DNA of 64,000 nucleotides from Paenibacillus lentus (GCF_003931855.1 NZ_CP034248.1:2108001-2172000), one strand, 5' to 3'. Positions 47,024-56,779 are shown, counted from the stretch's first letter. A program made the numbers and translations. Notes: generated by a model from the sequence alone, not told the origin.

Positions 47024-47124
47024 TTTAAGGTTGAAATCGGCATCAATATGGATAAGTTTGAGCCTCCCTTCCTTCGGGAAGGATTTTGTATGCTTGGAGT
47101 AATTTAGAGTTGGGAGGACGGCGT

Positions 47125-47880
47125 ATGGCTGAGGAATCGCAGCAAAGCGTAGTGGAGCATTTAACAGAACTTCGCCGCCGGTTATTCTGGGTCCTTTTTA
47201 TATTTGTATTTGTACTTGTTGCCGCTTTCTTCGTAGTCAAACCTATTTATAATTATGTAACCGTCAATGCTCTTTCAGGGGTAAAAATTAACCTGAATGC
47301 GTTCTCTTTTTGGGATGGTGTTGGCGTATATATGAAAATAGCGATGATGGTCGCCCTGGGAGTGACCCTGCCCTTTGCGCTCTACCAGATATGGGCATTC
47401 GTAAGTCCAGGATTACGGCCTGCTGAACGAAAGGCAACGCTGAAATATATCCCTTATGTGTTTCTATGCTTTATTATTGGGCTCATGTTTGGTTATTTCG
47501 TTGTATTTCCGCTTGCTATGGCTTTTACGGGTGAATTGAATGCCGAGCTTGGGCTCATTGAAACCTATGGAATGGCTGATTATTTCAAATTTTTATTCAA
47601 TATTATTATTCCAATCTCGCTGCTTTTTGAGCTGCCAATTGTCATATTATTTCTTACACAGCTCAGAATTCTAAACCCACAGCTGCTGCGGAAAATGAGA
47701 AGAGTGTCGTATTTTGCATTAGTGGTTATCTCCGTAATGGTTACTCCAGCAGATCTTCTTTCGGCTTTTCTAGTGCTTATTCCTCTTATTATTTTGTATG
47801 AAGTCAGTGTACTTCTTTCATCCCGCGTGCACCGTAAGCAAGTGGCGGCAGATGCGAAGCGGGAAGCTCAATATTCATAA
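47125..47880 (+). CDS. tatC: Twin-arginine translocase receptor TatC
   Basis: A 251-residue six-helix protein with the family N-terminus (VVEHLTELRRRLFW) and the SPGLRPAERK loop that recognises RR signal peptides. I used ATG 47125 with GGGAGG upstream. Partner of the tatA just before it. Confidence 0.95.
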   Translation: MAEESQQSVVEHLTELRRRLFWVLFIFVFVLVAAFFVVKPIYNYVTVNALSGVKINLNAFSFWDGVGVYMKIAMMVALGVTLPFALYQIWAFVSPGLRPAERKATLKYIPYVFLCFIIGLMFGYFVVFPLAMAFTGELNAELGLIETYGMADYFKFLFNIIIPISLLFELPIVILFLTQLRILNPQLLRKMRRVSYFALVVISVMVTPADLLSAFLVLIPLIILYEVSVLLSSRVHRKQVAADAKREAQYS

Positions 47881-47895
47881 TACGTCTTGTCGATG

Positions 47896-47926
47896 AACAC
47901 ATCTTCTTGGTAGAAGATGTGTTTTT
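47896..47926 (+). terminator. Terminator after tatC
   Basis: AACACATCTTCT and AGAAGATGTGTT arms with a TTGG-type 4-base loop, then TTTTTG. Confidence 0.9.
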
Positions 47927-48062
47927 GTGATTGGGGCTGTTCTGTGGAATGGAAGACATAGATTCTGAGAGGAAAATGGAATATTTATAGAGGAGAGAGG
48001 ATATTATGAAAAGGGTGTATGAAACGATTGAAACTAATTTAGAAAAAAATATGGAAGGGAAC

Positions 48063-48091
48063 TTGAAATCTGTACTTATTTTGAGTATCAT
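48063..48091 (+). promoter_or_regulatory. SigA promoter of groES-groEL
   Basis: TTGAAA and TATCAT are separated by 17 bases, just upstream of the CIRCE operator. Apart from this promoter and operator the 305-base gap 47881-48185 holds only the tatC terminator. Confidence 0.75.
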
Positions 48092-48103
48092 AAAAAGTGG
48101 TTG

Positions 48104-48130
48104 TTAGCACTGACCTTCATCGAGTGCTAA
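48104..48130 (+). promoter_or_regulatory. CIRCE operator (HrcA binding site)
   Basis: TTAGCACTG, 9 bases, GAGTGCTAA: one mismatch from the canonical inverted repeat. HrcA repression of groESL, relieved by heat shock, is expected. Confidence 0.95.
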
Positions 48131-48185
48131 AACATCAAATTATGTTATTTAAATCAACAACAACATATTAAAGGAGGACATTTTC

Positions 48186-48467
48186 ATGATCAAACCTTTA
48201 GGTGAACGTGTACTGGTAGAACCGATTGAGCAAGAGGAAACGACGGCATTTGGCATCGTGCTGCCAGACACAGCGAAAGAAAAGCCGCAGGAAGGTAAAA
48301 TCGTTGCCGTAGGCAGCGGAGCTCTGAAGGATGGGGTGCGTGTTCCATTGGAAGTGAAGGAAGGCGACCGCGTACTGTTCTCCAAATATGCGGGAACAGA
48401 AATTAAATACGAAGGTAAAGAATACTTAATTATGAAGGAAAGTGACATCCACGCTATTGTGGGTTAA
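48186..48467 (+). CDS. groES: Co-chaperonin GroES
   Basis: A 93-residue Hsp10 with the mobile-loop region ([14 protein letters not shown]) and the C-terminal [20 protein letters not shown] motif. AAAGGAGG precedes the ATG. Forms the lid of the GroEL folding chamber; CIRCE controlled. Confidence 0.97.
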   Translation: MIKPLGERVLVEPIEQEETTAFGIVLPDTAKEKPQEGKIVAVGSGALKDGVRVPLEVKEGDRVLFSKYAGTEIKYEGKEYLIMKESDIHAIVG

Positions 48468-48525
48468 GTGTACATTGGCCTGACCTTACGAATAAAGATA
48501 AACAATCATTCAGGGAGGTAATTGA

Positions 48526-50148
<1,623 letters not shown>

Positions 50149-50183
50149 TAAAGGGGTATAAAACCCTGTAATAGCGCATAGTT

Positions 50184-50207
50184 AAAGGCTCCCGAGAGGG
50201 AGCCTTT
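50184..50207 (+). terminator. groEL terminator, overlapping attL
   Basis: AAAGGCTCCC and GGGAGCCTTT arms with a GAGA loop. The right half is part of the 38-bp repeat, so the inserted element leaves the terminator intact. Confidence 0.9.
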
Positions 50208-50228
50208 CATATTAAATCACATAAAAAA
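50191..50228. repeat. attL, left copy of the 38-bp direct repeat
   Basis: Begins CCCGAGAGGGAGCC and ends in CACATAAAAAA; identical to the right copy except for C versus T at its 18th base. It covers half of the groEL terminator and ends one base before the integrase stop codon. Confidence 0.85.
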
Positions 50229-51236
50229 TCACATTTCCTGCAAAACACCTTGGGTTTGTTCTTTTTCATGGTGATCAAATTTGAAATTCAGAATATTTGC
50301 GAAGTGAATTCGAATCTTCTCGTTGGCATCATGAAAATCAGGAATTAGTTTTTTGTTTTCGGCCATAATTTGGTGTTGCCTTTCCCAAAACGCCTTAAGC
50401 AAATTCATAATACTTTCATCTATATCAATGGTTCGGATAGAACCGGTGGTTTTAGGGGGAACAAGTTTATAGAGCTTCATATTGTTATTTTCGTTATAAA
50501 GCGTCTTAGTAATGCGTATTTGATTAGTTTCGAAATTTACATCCGTCCATTTTAAGGCACATAGCTCGCCGGAATGCATGCCAGAAAATGCGAGAAGATA
50601 AAACCTTTCTAAATCCATATCCATACCGTGATGGTATACTGCTTCAAGAAACTCAGTCAGTTCATTCTTTTCTAAAAATTCATCCTCAATTGAGGGATTC
50701 TCGATTTCTTCGACAGTTAGTATTTTTTCCGGAATTACCGCACCTGTGCAAGGATTGTCGCTTCTCATTTTGTTCTTAATCGCGTATTTCATGATCATAT
50801 TTGCAGTAACATGTACGCCTTGAATTGAATTCCTGGCATAGTCCTTATCATCCAAATCATTAAGAATATTTTGGTATTGTTTGTGTGTAACTTTATCGAT
50901 TTGTGCCTCCGCTATATACCTTAACAATATTTTGATTTCCTTTTCCTTAATCCGTATTGTTCCAGGCTTAACTTTTCCTTTAGAATATGTCTTCAGCCAT
51001 TCCCAAGCGACTACTTCAAAGGTGAGCTTTTTTATTTTTTTAGTATCTATCCCTTCCTTTAACTTCTTGAGCTCAGCTTTTGCTCGATCATATGCTTCCT
51101 TTTGGGTATCCCCGCGGCGAGGTATTTGTTTCCGTTTCCCTGTAACCGGATCAGGCGGTCCCTCTAAAGTACAGATCCATTTGTATCCTTGCTTGTTTTT
51201 AGCAGGGATCTTTTTATAGCTGGCATATAAAAGCAC
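50229..51236 (-). pseudogene. Tyrosine integrase lacking its catalytic core
   Basis: The N-terminal arm-binding domain (DPVTGKRKQIPRRGDTQKEA) and core-binding domain are intact, but the first catalytic residue in the usual GMRxGE motif is His (GMHSGELCALKW). After LIPDFHD the protein jumps to ANEKIRIHFANILN, which looks like the family's extreme C-terminus; the intervening roughly 100 residues with HxxR and the nucleophilic Tyr are missing, in frame. The listed GTG start lies within the ribosome site; one extra G in ATGCC at 51226 would give the usual MASYKK start after GGAGG. Formerly responsible for integration at groEL. Confidence 0.8.
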
Positions 51237-51248
51237 CTCCAGACATTT

Positions 51249-51401
51249 TCACAATAGTCCTTTGTCTCTGTAAGCAGCCATACCTTTTGCTAACAGCTGC
51301 CGGTTTAGCTGTTTTAAAATGCGCTGAGTCTCGTGAGACCAGGTTGGCCGTTGGATATTCCTACGGTTGGTTAATTCTTGGCTACTATGTTCAGCAACCA
51401 G
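51249..51401 (-). CDS. Small basic ORF or remnant between integrase and peptidase genes
   Basis: The frame encodes a coding-like stretch (SHETQRILKQLNRQLLAKGM, ending AAYRDKGLL) overlapping the end of the ImmA gene, and ends 13 bases before the integrase start. No ATG, GTG or TTG starts it; the only candidate is CTG at 51401 right after AAGGAGA. It may be a remnant or may need a frameshift correction. Function unknown. Confidence 0.35.
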   Translation of the reverse strand: MVAEHSSQELTNRRNIQRPTWSHETQRILKQLNRQLLAKGMAAYRDKGLL

Positions 51402-51850
51402 TCTCCTTGCATTTCTCGTCGAAATATTTGTTCTAAACGTTGATCCGCTAGATCGAGTGAGACGTTAAATACATCTGCGACGAAAGGGACAGCTTCCCCT
51501 TTACTCTGGGGTATGGATAATTGTGAAAACATATAAAACGGCATTGTTGCGTACAAAACAAATGCATCTGCCTCATATTCTTGTGCTTCCTCAAACAATT
51601 CCGGCATGTAACGCTGATCTCCAGCATGCCTAAGTACATGGCATAGTTCATGAAAAAAGATTAGCCTCACAATAATATCATCAAGATGTTTATTTATAAA
51701 AATTACTCTCAGTTCGTTATCTGAAAAAGAAGGAGAGTCGGAAAACAAAAGTTTCACATCAAATGCTTCGGCAACCCATTCAAGATCAAATAGATCACCA
51801 GGTGTACATATTCCATTTTCAAGCAGCGCGCTTGATATCCATTGTTCCAA
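51371..51850 (-). CDS. ImmA/IrrE-type metallopeptidase
   Basis: A 159-residue zinc protease with the HELCH motif (H67, E68, H71) and the downstream EYEADAF glutamate. In ICEBs1 and phages ImmA cleaves the element's repressor after DNA damage. No repressor gene remains here. I chose TTG 51850, which has AAGGAG 6-7 bases upstream; GTG 51889 would add 13 residues. A hairpin and a LexA-like box lie upstream. Confidence 0.85.
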   Translation of the reverse strand: MEQWISSALLENGICTPGDLFDLEWVAEAFDVKLLFSDSPSFSDNELRVIFINKHLDDIIVRLIFFHELCHVLRHAGDQRYMPELFEEAQEYEADAFVLYATMPFYMFSQLSIPQSKGEAVPFVADVFNVSLDLADQRLEQIFRREMQGDWLLNIVAKN

Positions 51851-51898
51851 GTTAGTCTCCTTGTAATATGTAAACAATATGAATATCACCTCTGTACG

Positions 51899-51946
51899 GG
51901 AGTGTATGTTCGATTTGTGTGTGAAAAGAAAAGCCGTTTCCGGCTG
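51899..51946 (-). promoter_or_regulatory. Hairpin plus LexA-like box, copy A
   Basis: On the minus strand an AGCCG-GAAA-CGGCT hairpin with TTTTCTTTTC is followed by CGAACATACACTCC (51899-51912), 12 of 14 matches to the Bacillus LexA/DinR box CGAACRNRYGTTYC. The same module recurs at 52131-52178. Confidence 0.5.
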
Positions 51947-51967
51947 GAATAACTATGATTATGGTTA

Positions 51968-52111
51968 CTAGTTTTTATCAGGTTTCTTCGGTAAAGAGAA
52001 TGCAATTTTGGTGATAAGTTCCGGATCGATGTTAACTCCTTGGGCTTTAATAATGACGGGTTCGGGCTTGGAATCTCTATCGGATCCTGTAAACACTCCG
52101 ATTCTGATCAC
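51968..52111 (-). CDS. 47-residue small protein of the integrative element
   Basis: A GTG start with GGAGGTG 6 bases upstream opens a 47-codon frame (MIRIGVFTGSDRDSKPEPVI, ending SLPKKPDKN). It precedes the ImmA gene in the same direction, separated by a terminator-like hairpin, and has its own LexA-like box. No family recognised. The perfect ribosome site and clean codons make it a real gene candidate. Confidence 0.6.
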   Translation of the reverse strand: MIRIGVFTGSDRDSKPEPVIIKAQGVNIDPELITKIAFSLPKKPDKN

Positions 52112-52130
52112 AGTAAACACCTCCATGAAG

Positions 52131-52178
52131 GGAATCTATGTTCGGTTTTTGTATGAAAATAAAAGCCATTGCTGGCTG
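52131..52178 (-). promoter_or_regulatory. Hairpin plus LexA-like box, copy B
   Basis: Minus-strand AGCCA-GCAA-TGGCT hairpin with TTTTATTTTC, then CGAACATAGATTCC (52131-52144; 12 of 14 to the DinR box), then GGAGGTG of the 47-residue gene. Confidence 0.5.
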
Positions 52179-52191
52179 GAGAAAAAAATAT

Positions 52192-52311
52192 TCAGTTTGC
52201 TTTAAGACGTCTGATACCTGTTTCTTGTTCTAAGGAGCGTACAGCAAGTGACTCGAGTATCTTATCTTGCTTCAATTGCCCTTTCTTAAGCTCAGAGGAA
52301 GCAAAGATAGG
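52192..52311 (-). pseudogene. C-terminal gene fragment
   Basis: An open, coding-like frame (ELKKGQLKQDKILESLAV, ending TGIRRLKAN) without a standard upstream start and ending just before hairpin B. It may be the tail of a deleted regulator; a TTG inside could start a 27-residue peptide. Unassigned. Confidence 0.3.
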
Positions 52312-52335
52312 TCAAGTAGAGAAGATGTTTTGAGA

Positions 52336-52464
52336 ATGAAGGCAGCTCTCAGGAACATATTGGACATTTGTACGGATGAGTTTGCTAGATACCAGGCACG
52401 GTATGGTCTTGGTATCAATGTGGGAGGGGGAAATGAAGATTATGAGCAAACCAGGGTTTTATGA
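52336..52464 (+). CDS. Small phage-type protein
   Basis: A 42-residue frame starting MKAALRNILDICTDEFARYQ, similar in style to short phage proteins that precede larger early genes. Overlaps the next gene by 32 bases. The ribosome site is weak. Function unknown. Confidence 0.45.
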   Translation: MKAALRNILDICTDEFARYQARYGLGINVGGGNEDYEQTRVL

Positions 52465-52768
52465 CAAATACCAAATCATCAACCGGGATACTGGGCAAGA
52501 GTCGGTAGGCGCCTACTTCGTGCTTAAGCCGGCCACAGATCCGGCAGCGCGGGCGGCATTGTTGACGTATGCCGAAGTTACGGATAATAGGCAGCTCGCT
52601 ATGGAGATTACAGCATGGGTTTCAAGCCTGCCGGAGCTGATGAAATGTGATTGGTGTGACGAGCCGGCAGCGGAGTTAAGCCATCCTCACATGTTTGATA
52701 TGGCGATTGGAAAACGGATATGCCGTCATTGTTGGGAGCATGACCGGGAAGCTTACAAGGGAGTATAG
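52433..52768 (+). CDS. Phage-type protein with C-terminal zinc-binding motif
   Basis: A 111-residue protein: the ALLTYAEVTDNRQLAMEI segment is typical of small phage proteins, and the C-terminal part has CDWC and CRHC pairs, a likely zinc knuckle. GGGAGGGGG lies just before ATG 52433. Probably an early regulatory or accessory phage gene; function unknown. Confidence 0.65.
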   Translation: MKIMSKPGFYDKYQIINRDTGQESVGAYFVLKPATDPAARAALLTYAEVTDNRQLAMEITAWVSSLPELMKCDWCDEPAAELSHPHMFDMAIGKRICRHCWEHDREAYKGV

Positions 52769-52812
52769 GGAGAAGATATCGGGCCGTTTAAACCGATTGG
52801 AGGCTGCAATCC

Positions 52813-53274
52813 ATGAAAGCTATAACGATACATCAGCCCTGGGCGACGCTGATCGCGCTTGGCGAGAAACGATTTGAGACACGGACTTGGGATACGAACT
52901 ACAGGGGGCCAATTGCTATTCATGCAGGTAAGCAGATTGATCAGTATGCATGTGAGGAGCCGGAAATCAAAGCAGCGTTAGCCAAGCATGAGTTCAAAGC
53001 GAGTAACCTTCCGACTGGGGCAGTTATAGCAGTTTGTGAACTCGCTGGATCATATCAAATATATGACACAATTGACAACGGAACGCACATCGTTCGATGC
53101 CCGAATGATAGATATGATTTCGATAAGGTCGAATACATTCGCCGCCCTGAGCGTAATTTCGGTTGGTGGGAATCAGGGAGTTATGCTTGGGAACTGGATA
53201 ATGTTCGGATGCTTTCGGAGCCGATCCCGGCCAAGGGCATGCAACGGTTGTGGAACTGGGAGGGTGTGCAGTAG
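52813..53274 (+). CDS. ASCH-domain protein
   Basis: A 153-residue ASCH (PUA-like) protein: IHQPWATLIALGEKRFETRT is the domain hallmark, followed by GPIAIHAGK and a closing WNW. ASCH proteins are thought to bind RNA or modified nucleosides and are common in phages. Its ATG follows GGAGG and the preceding gene closely, suggesting one operon of 52336-53274. Confidence 0.85.
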   Translation: MKAITIHQPWATLIALGEKRFETRTWDTNYRGPIAIHAGKQIDQYACEEPEIKAALAKHEFKASNLPTGAVIAVCELAGSYQIYDTIDNGTHIVRCPNDRYDFDKVEYIRRPERNFGWWESGSYAWELDNVRMLSEPIPAKGMQRLWNWEGVQ

Positions 53275-53369
53275 CACGTTTAACGCAATGAAAGGAAGCT
53301 GGACAGAACAGCATATTTTGAAATGCAAATTTTCATTAAGGATGCAGGACATTAAATATTCTCAATAAT

Positions 53370-53411
53370 ATATATTCAGCACCAAAACTGAACGAATAGT
53401 GCTGAATATAT
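53370..53411. terminator. Perfect 13-bp inverted repeat
   Basis: ATATATTCAGCAC and its complement flank a 16-base loop, 28 bases beyond the end of the small membrane protein gene. AT-rich; plausible minus-strand terminator or stem of a regulatory RNA. Confidence 0.5.
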
Positions 53412-53439
53412 GGCAGCCACTCAGGGGAGATGAATCAAA

Positions 53440-53634
53440 TTATTTCGATACTTCCTTTCTCGCCTTAGAAAATCCAACTGTTGCGCTAAATAAAGTAACA
53501 ATAAATATGTTTAGTATATAATCAATTTCATTCAAAGTTTTCTGCTGGATTAAAATATTGAATGCAATTAATACTAAACCGTAGAAAAAAAACATTCCAA
53601 GAAAATATTTAAAAAAAGCAAACCAAAATTTCAT
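53440..53634 (-). CDS. Small two-helix membrane protein, possible immunity protein
   Basis: A 64-residue protein with two hydrophobic helices (about 4-27 and 38-56) and a basic tail (FSKARKEVSK). Its ATG directly follows the stop of the secreted-protein gene (TAAATG), so the two are translated together. Size, topology and coupling resemble bacteriocin immunity proteins; this is inference from arrangement only. Confidence 0.65.
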   Translation of the reverse strand: MKFWFAFFKYFLGMFFFYGLVLIAFNILIQQKTLNEIDYILNIFIVTLFSATVGFSKARKEVSK

Positions 53635-54426
53635 TTAATCAGCCTTATATCCGTCTAAAAATTTTGTAGCTGTGGTCCGTTCTAATTCATTGGTACGTTT
53701 CGAATCGCTATAAAAAATAGTCTCCCATTTAGACCCAACAATTAAAGTAGTAGCAACCGTGGATTTTTTTTCTGCGTACCTTCGTTTGTAGTATAATAAC
53801 GGAATTTCATCTGATACTATCGTAGTAGCTATTGCCCCTATTGTACCTAATACGATCGTAGCTCCTGGTGCTGCTGCAGTTGCTATTGCAAATACTAAGG
53901 CCGTTACTGCAGTGACAGTGTATCTTTCGAACTTGGTGCTGCCATTATTCCAATCACCATATCTCCATGGCGTGACTGGCTCTCCTCCATAGGAATCCAT
54001 AGGCTTAACATAACCAAAATCAAACCTATTAGGAGCAACTATATCTAACTTTTGAATTTCTGTATCTATCTGACCATTTTCAATAGTTGTAACTTCGAAA
54101 CTTGATTTTTTAGTGTTTACAATAGCATTCTGAGTTGCATACTTAACAAATTCACCTTCAGAGTTTTTGATATAAATATTACTATTAACTCTGGTAAAAT
54201 CCAGATTGGCATTTTCATCAACTTTATAAATCTCGCCGTTGCTCTCGTACGTGTAAACAAGATGTTTGTCTCCAGGAGTTCCTTCAAGGAAAATAAAGTT
54301 TTTCTTTTCTAATGATAGTAGGCTTACACTCTCCTCTATTTCCTTTGGTGATGCAGATATTATTGTTGGATTGACAATGCCTATACACAATGCAAATGAC
54401 AAAACTGCTGCTATAACTTTTCTCAC
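53635..54426 (-). CDS. Secreted protein with hydrophobic hairpin, candidate toxin
   Basis: A 263-residue protein with a cleavable signal peptide (about 1-26, ending ISASP), a polar beta-rich middle, and at about residues 168-205 a Gly/Ala-rich hydrophobic stretch that could form a membrane hairpin, followed by a basic YYKRRYAEKK segment and a Thr/Ser-rich tail. I recognise no family. Secreted, cargo of an integrative element and coupled to a small membrane protein, it fits a bacteriocin-like toxin. Not homology-based. Confidence 0.6.
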   Translation of the reverse strand: MRKVIAAVLSFALCIGIVNPTIISASPKEIEESVSLLSLEKKNFIFLEGTPGDKHLVYTYESNGEIYKVDENANLDFTRVNSNIYIKNSEGEFVKYATQNAIVNTKKSSFEVTTIENGQIDTEIQKLDIVAPNRFDFGYVKPMDSYGGEPVTPWRYGDWNNGSTKFERYTVTAVTALVFAIATAAAPGATIVLGTIGAIATTIVSDEIPLLYYKRRYAEKKSTVATTLIVGSKWETIFYSDSKRTNELERTTATKFLDGYKAD

Positions 54427-54642
54427 AGACTGAATCTCCTTTCATTTTCCTGAATTTTTGAAGAACTGAACCTTATAAACTGAGGCCCCATATTAAATGG
54501 CTGCATCTATATTGTAAACCATTTTTTAGGTTAAATTGTTCTTTATATGTTATTTATATGTAAAATAAACCAATTTTTAGTTTTGTGAAAGAAGAGCTAT
54601 GTTGCACATTTCGAAAATGTGATTCAACAAAGTAGATGCTTA

Positions 54643-54849
54643 ATGCTGGTCAAAGGGATAAAGCGTGAAGTATGTACACTCGAGCAGATCGAGAAGCACT
54701 TAAAGGTGATCGGCGCAGATAAGCCGCCTGAGCCACAAAATGAGTTTCCGTTTAAGATTACAGCCCCGAAGCAGGGGCGTTGGGGAAAATACTTAAATGA
54801 AAATGCAAAGACCCCCATATCCTTGGTCGGGGTGGGGGTCAATCGGTAA
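54643..54849 (+). CDS. Short phage-type ORF of unknown function
   Basis: A 68-residue frame (MLVKGIKREVCTLEQIEKHL onward). GTG 54619 would add eight residues. Its last codons run through a GACCCCC/GGGGGTC inverted repeat, which may be a minus-strand terminator, so the C-terminus is doubtful. It precedes the ArpU-like gene. Confidence 0.4.
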   Translation: MLVKGIKREVCTLEQIEKHLKVIGADKPPEPQNEFPFKITAPKQGRWGKYLNENAKTPISLVGVGVNR

Positions 54850-54892
54850 AAGTTTCCGCTCAATAATTATACCATAAAGGGGATTGAGGGGA

Positions 54893-55395
54893 ATGGCGAT
54901 GGCGTGGGGACAAGGGGAACTCTTTCCAACAGCAAATGAGCAGGAGATCCAGCGTACGAAATTCCTGCTCGGAAAATATACAAGCATGATTTCTTTGATG
55001 CGAGACTTCGAGGAGAACGAACAGGATTTGAAGCAAGTGGCCATTGATGGGGAAGTGGCTCGCCGGATCGATCAGGAAGACCTTCATGCGGATAAGACAG
55101 CTAATGCAGCCATATTGATTGAAAAACAGCGCTGGGTATATCAGCAATATAAGCTTTACACTCAGCAGCTGCGAAGAGCTGGGCGCTGATTCAAGACGAT
55201 GACGCTAGGCAAGCAGTCGAATATCGGTATATTCAAGGATGCTCATATAAGGAGACGTTGCTTTTCTTCCGGCACAATATGTCCGATAGTACAATCCGAA
55301 GGAAGATCATTGAGGGAACCGAAAGCATAGCCAATACATTGAAACTGATGGGATTCTTTGAGCAGGATGATACGGAACCTGAGAACTCAGTTTAA
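54893..55395 (+). pseudogene. ArpU-like phage transcription regulator, frameshifted
   Basis: The first frame (MAMAWGQGELFPTANEQEIQ to QQLRRAG) stops at 55189, while the typical C-terminal half (IQDDDARQAVEYRYIQG, then STIRRKIIEGTESIANTLKL) continues in another frame to 55395. One extra G in GGG near 55183 joins them as RRAGALIQDDDARQ. ArpU-type proteins control late phage genes or autolysin export. A strong terminator follows. Confidence 0.6.
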
Positions 55396-55432
55396 ATATA
55401 GAGTATGAATTAAATGTTGCTTCATTGACAAT

Positions 55433-55463
55433 AAAAGACACCAGTTAATGCTGGTGTCTTTTT
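55433..55463. terminator. Bidirectional terminator
   Basis: AAAAGACACCAG and CTGGTGTCTTTT arms, 6-base loop, between convergent genes. Confidence 0.88.
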
Positions 55464-55472
55464 AGAACGTAA

Positions 55473-55979
55473 TTAGTACTGTCTTGCAGAAACTTGAATA
55501 TTCATACTTGCGCCGTCTTTAGTAAAAATATATACTTTCCAGTTACCGGTGATTCCCGTGCCATAAAGTTCTTCAAACGTTTGAGTGCGTTGACCACCAG
55601 GGGATATGGCAAGTTCGGATACAAACTCACTGCCATTTCGATAAATGGTCATGTAAACTGTTCCTGAACCATTATTCTTACAATAGACATTTAAGTATTT
55701 TCCGTTTTCCGGGGCTGTTGTAAATTCACCTGTGTAGGCTGCTGTACCAGTATGATTAACTGGATTAATGTGTTGAGTATCCATAGTGGAAAAACCAGGA
55801 GTTTCTGTTTCATAAGTTATAATTGTTGAATTTTCGACGGGTGGTTGGGCTATAGTTGTGTTAAGGAGTTCGCCTTGCCCACTAGTATTATTTTGGGTGG
55901 GAGAAGCATTGGCAATTAGTGCTGAGAATGCCATAGATACTAGCGCAACAGTCATGCAAAGCTTGGTAAGTCTCTTCAA
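55473..55979 (-). CDS. Secreted protein of unknown function
   Basis: A 168-residue protein with a signal peptide (about 1-26, ANASP), a Ser/Thr/Asn-rich linker (27-80) and a C-terminal beta-sandwich-like domain of about 85 residues (GKYLNVYCKNNGSGTVYMTI to NIQVSARQY). It resembles small surface or spore-coat-associated domains, but no family is recognised. GGGAG lies upstream of the ATG. Cargo of the element. Confidence 0.7.
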   Translation of the reverse strand: MKRLTKLCMTVALVSMAFSALIANASPTQNNTSGQGELLNTTIAQPPVENSTIITYETETPGFSTMDTQHINPVNHTGTAAYTGEFTTAPENGKYLNVYCKNNGSGTVYMTIYRNGSEFVSELAISPGGQRTQTFEELYGTGITGNWKVYIFTKDGASMNIQVSARQY

Positions 55980-56077
55980 ATTAAAAACTCCCTTTCAATG
56001 CTATATTTTATAACTGAAACTATAACTTACCATATATTATTACAGCAATCAACTATAAAAGGAAGAAATATACATCC

Positions 56078-56239
56078 TCATTCAGCAAATTCTATTTCTT
56101 GCTTAATGGGTAAGTTATTAGTAGAGAGATAGGTTGTTACCGGAATAGATAAAACAGCCTGAAATTTATGACTACAAAGTGAGCAAGGTTTAAGCACAAC
56201 ATGACCACAAGTTGAACACCATGTGACGGATTTTCCATG
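56078..56239 (-). pseudogene. C-terminal fragment of a zinc-ribbon protein
   Basis: An open frame with no start codon reads TWCSTCGHVVLKPCSLCSHK and ends KQEIEFAE. Two CxxC pairs suggest a zinc ribbon. Its upstream end coincides with the start of RNA-like motif copy 1, so the gene appears cut there. Between 56330 and 56518 I see nothing identifiable. Confidence 0.35.
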
Positions 56240-56330
56240 TTAGTATGTAAGCATAGAAAAAGGCGGGAATGACACGCGCAGCTGCATGAATGCGGCGAAG
56301 AACCGGGGCGTACCTCTTCCTGCCTTTTCT
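56236..56330 (+). ncRNA. Duplicated RNA-like motif, copy 1
   Basis: About 90 bases from CATGTTAGTATG to TTCCTGCCTTTTCT. AAAAGGCGGGAA can pair with TTCCTGCCTTTT (one G-U), enclosing an inner CGCGCA/TGCGGCG stem and the loop GCTGCATGAA. Aligns along its whole length with 57562-57655. Not a riboswitch class I recognise. Confidence 0.4.
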
Positions 56331-56518
56331 ATTATCAAAATAGTCTGCAATTAACAGGAATCCAGAGCAAAGGGATTAATAGTTCGGGGAAATCCATAAA
56401 TGCAGTTTTGACTTCATTTTCCGCAGCTCGTTAAAATGGTCTTGTAATACGTCTCTAGTTACAAAGTACGTTTAAGTGAACAAGTTTAATATTTGAAACT
56501 TTCGTCAATGCTGTTAAT

Positions 56519-56776
56519 TTAGCCGATTTGAGTCAATGCTGTAGGTCCGCCTTCAATATATATCTGTTTGTTTTTCAACATGTGATACGCAATAACTAGA
56601 ATCTTACGTGAGATAGCGATACAAGCCTTCTTTTTCCCTCGTCGCGAGGCAATTTTCCAGAACTTCGTTGCCAAGATGGTGTTTCGTGAGCGAGCGATTG
56701 CCCAAGACGCTTCGCAAAGTGCCACTTTCGCATGAGGATTGCTTTTTACGCTTTTTGTACTTTTTTTTGCCCGCAC
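56519..56776 (-). pseudogene. IS110-family transposase fragment
   Basis: About 80 residues of the C-terminal catalytic region of an IS110/IS1111 transposase (VALCEASWAIARSRNTILATK, SRRGKKKACIAISRKILVIA). Both ends of the gene are missing; the upstream end is replaced by the IS4-type fragment near 56775. Confidence 0.75.
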
Positions 56777-56779
56777 TTT

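Noticed and set aside
52740..52877. Possible 45-codon gene overlapping the ASCH gene
   Set aside because: Starts inside the previous gene's end and overlaps the ASCH start by 65 bases with no separate homology; likely a shadow.
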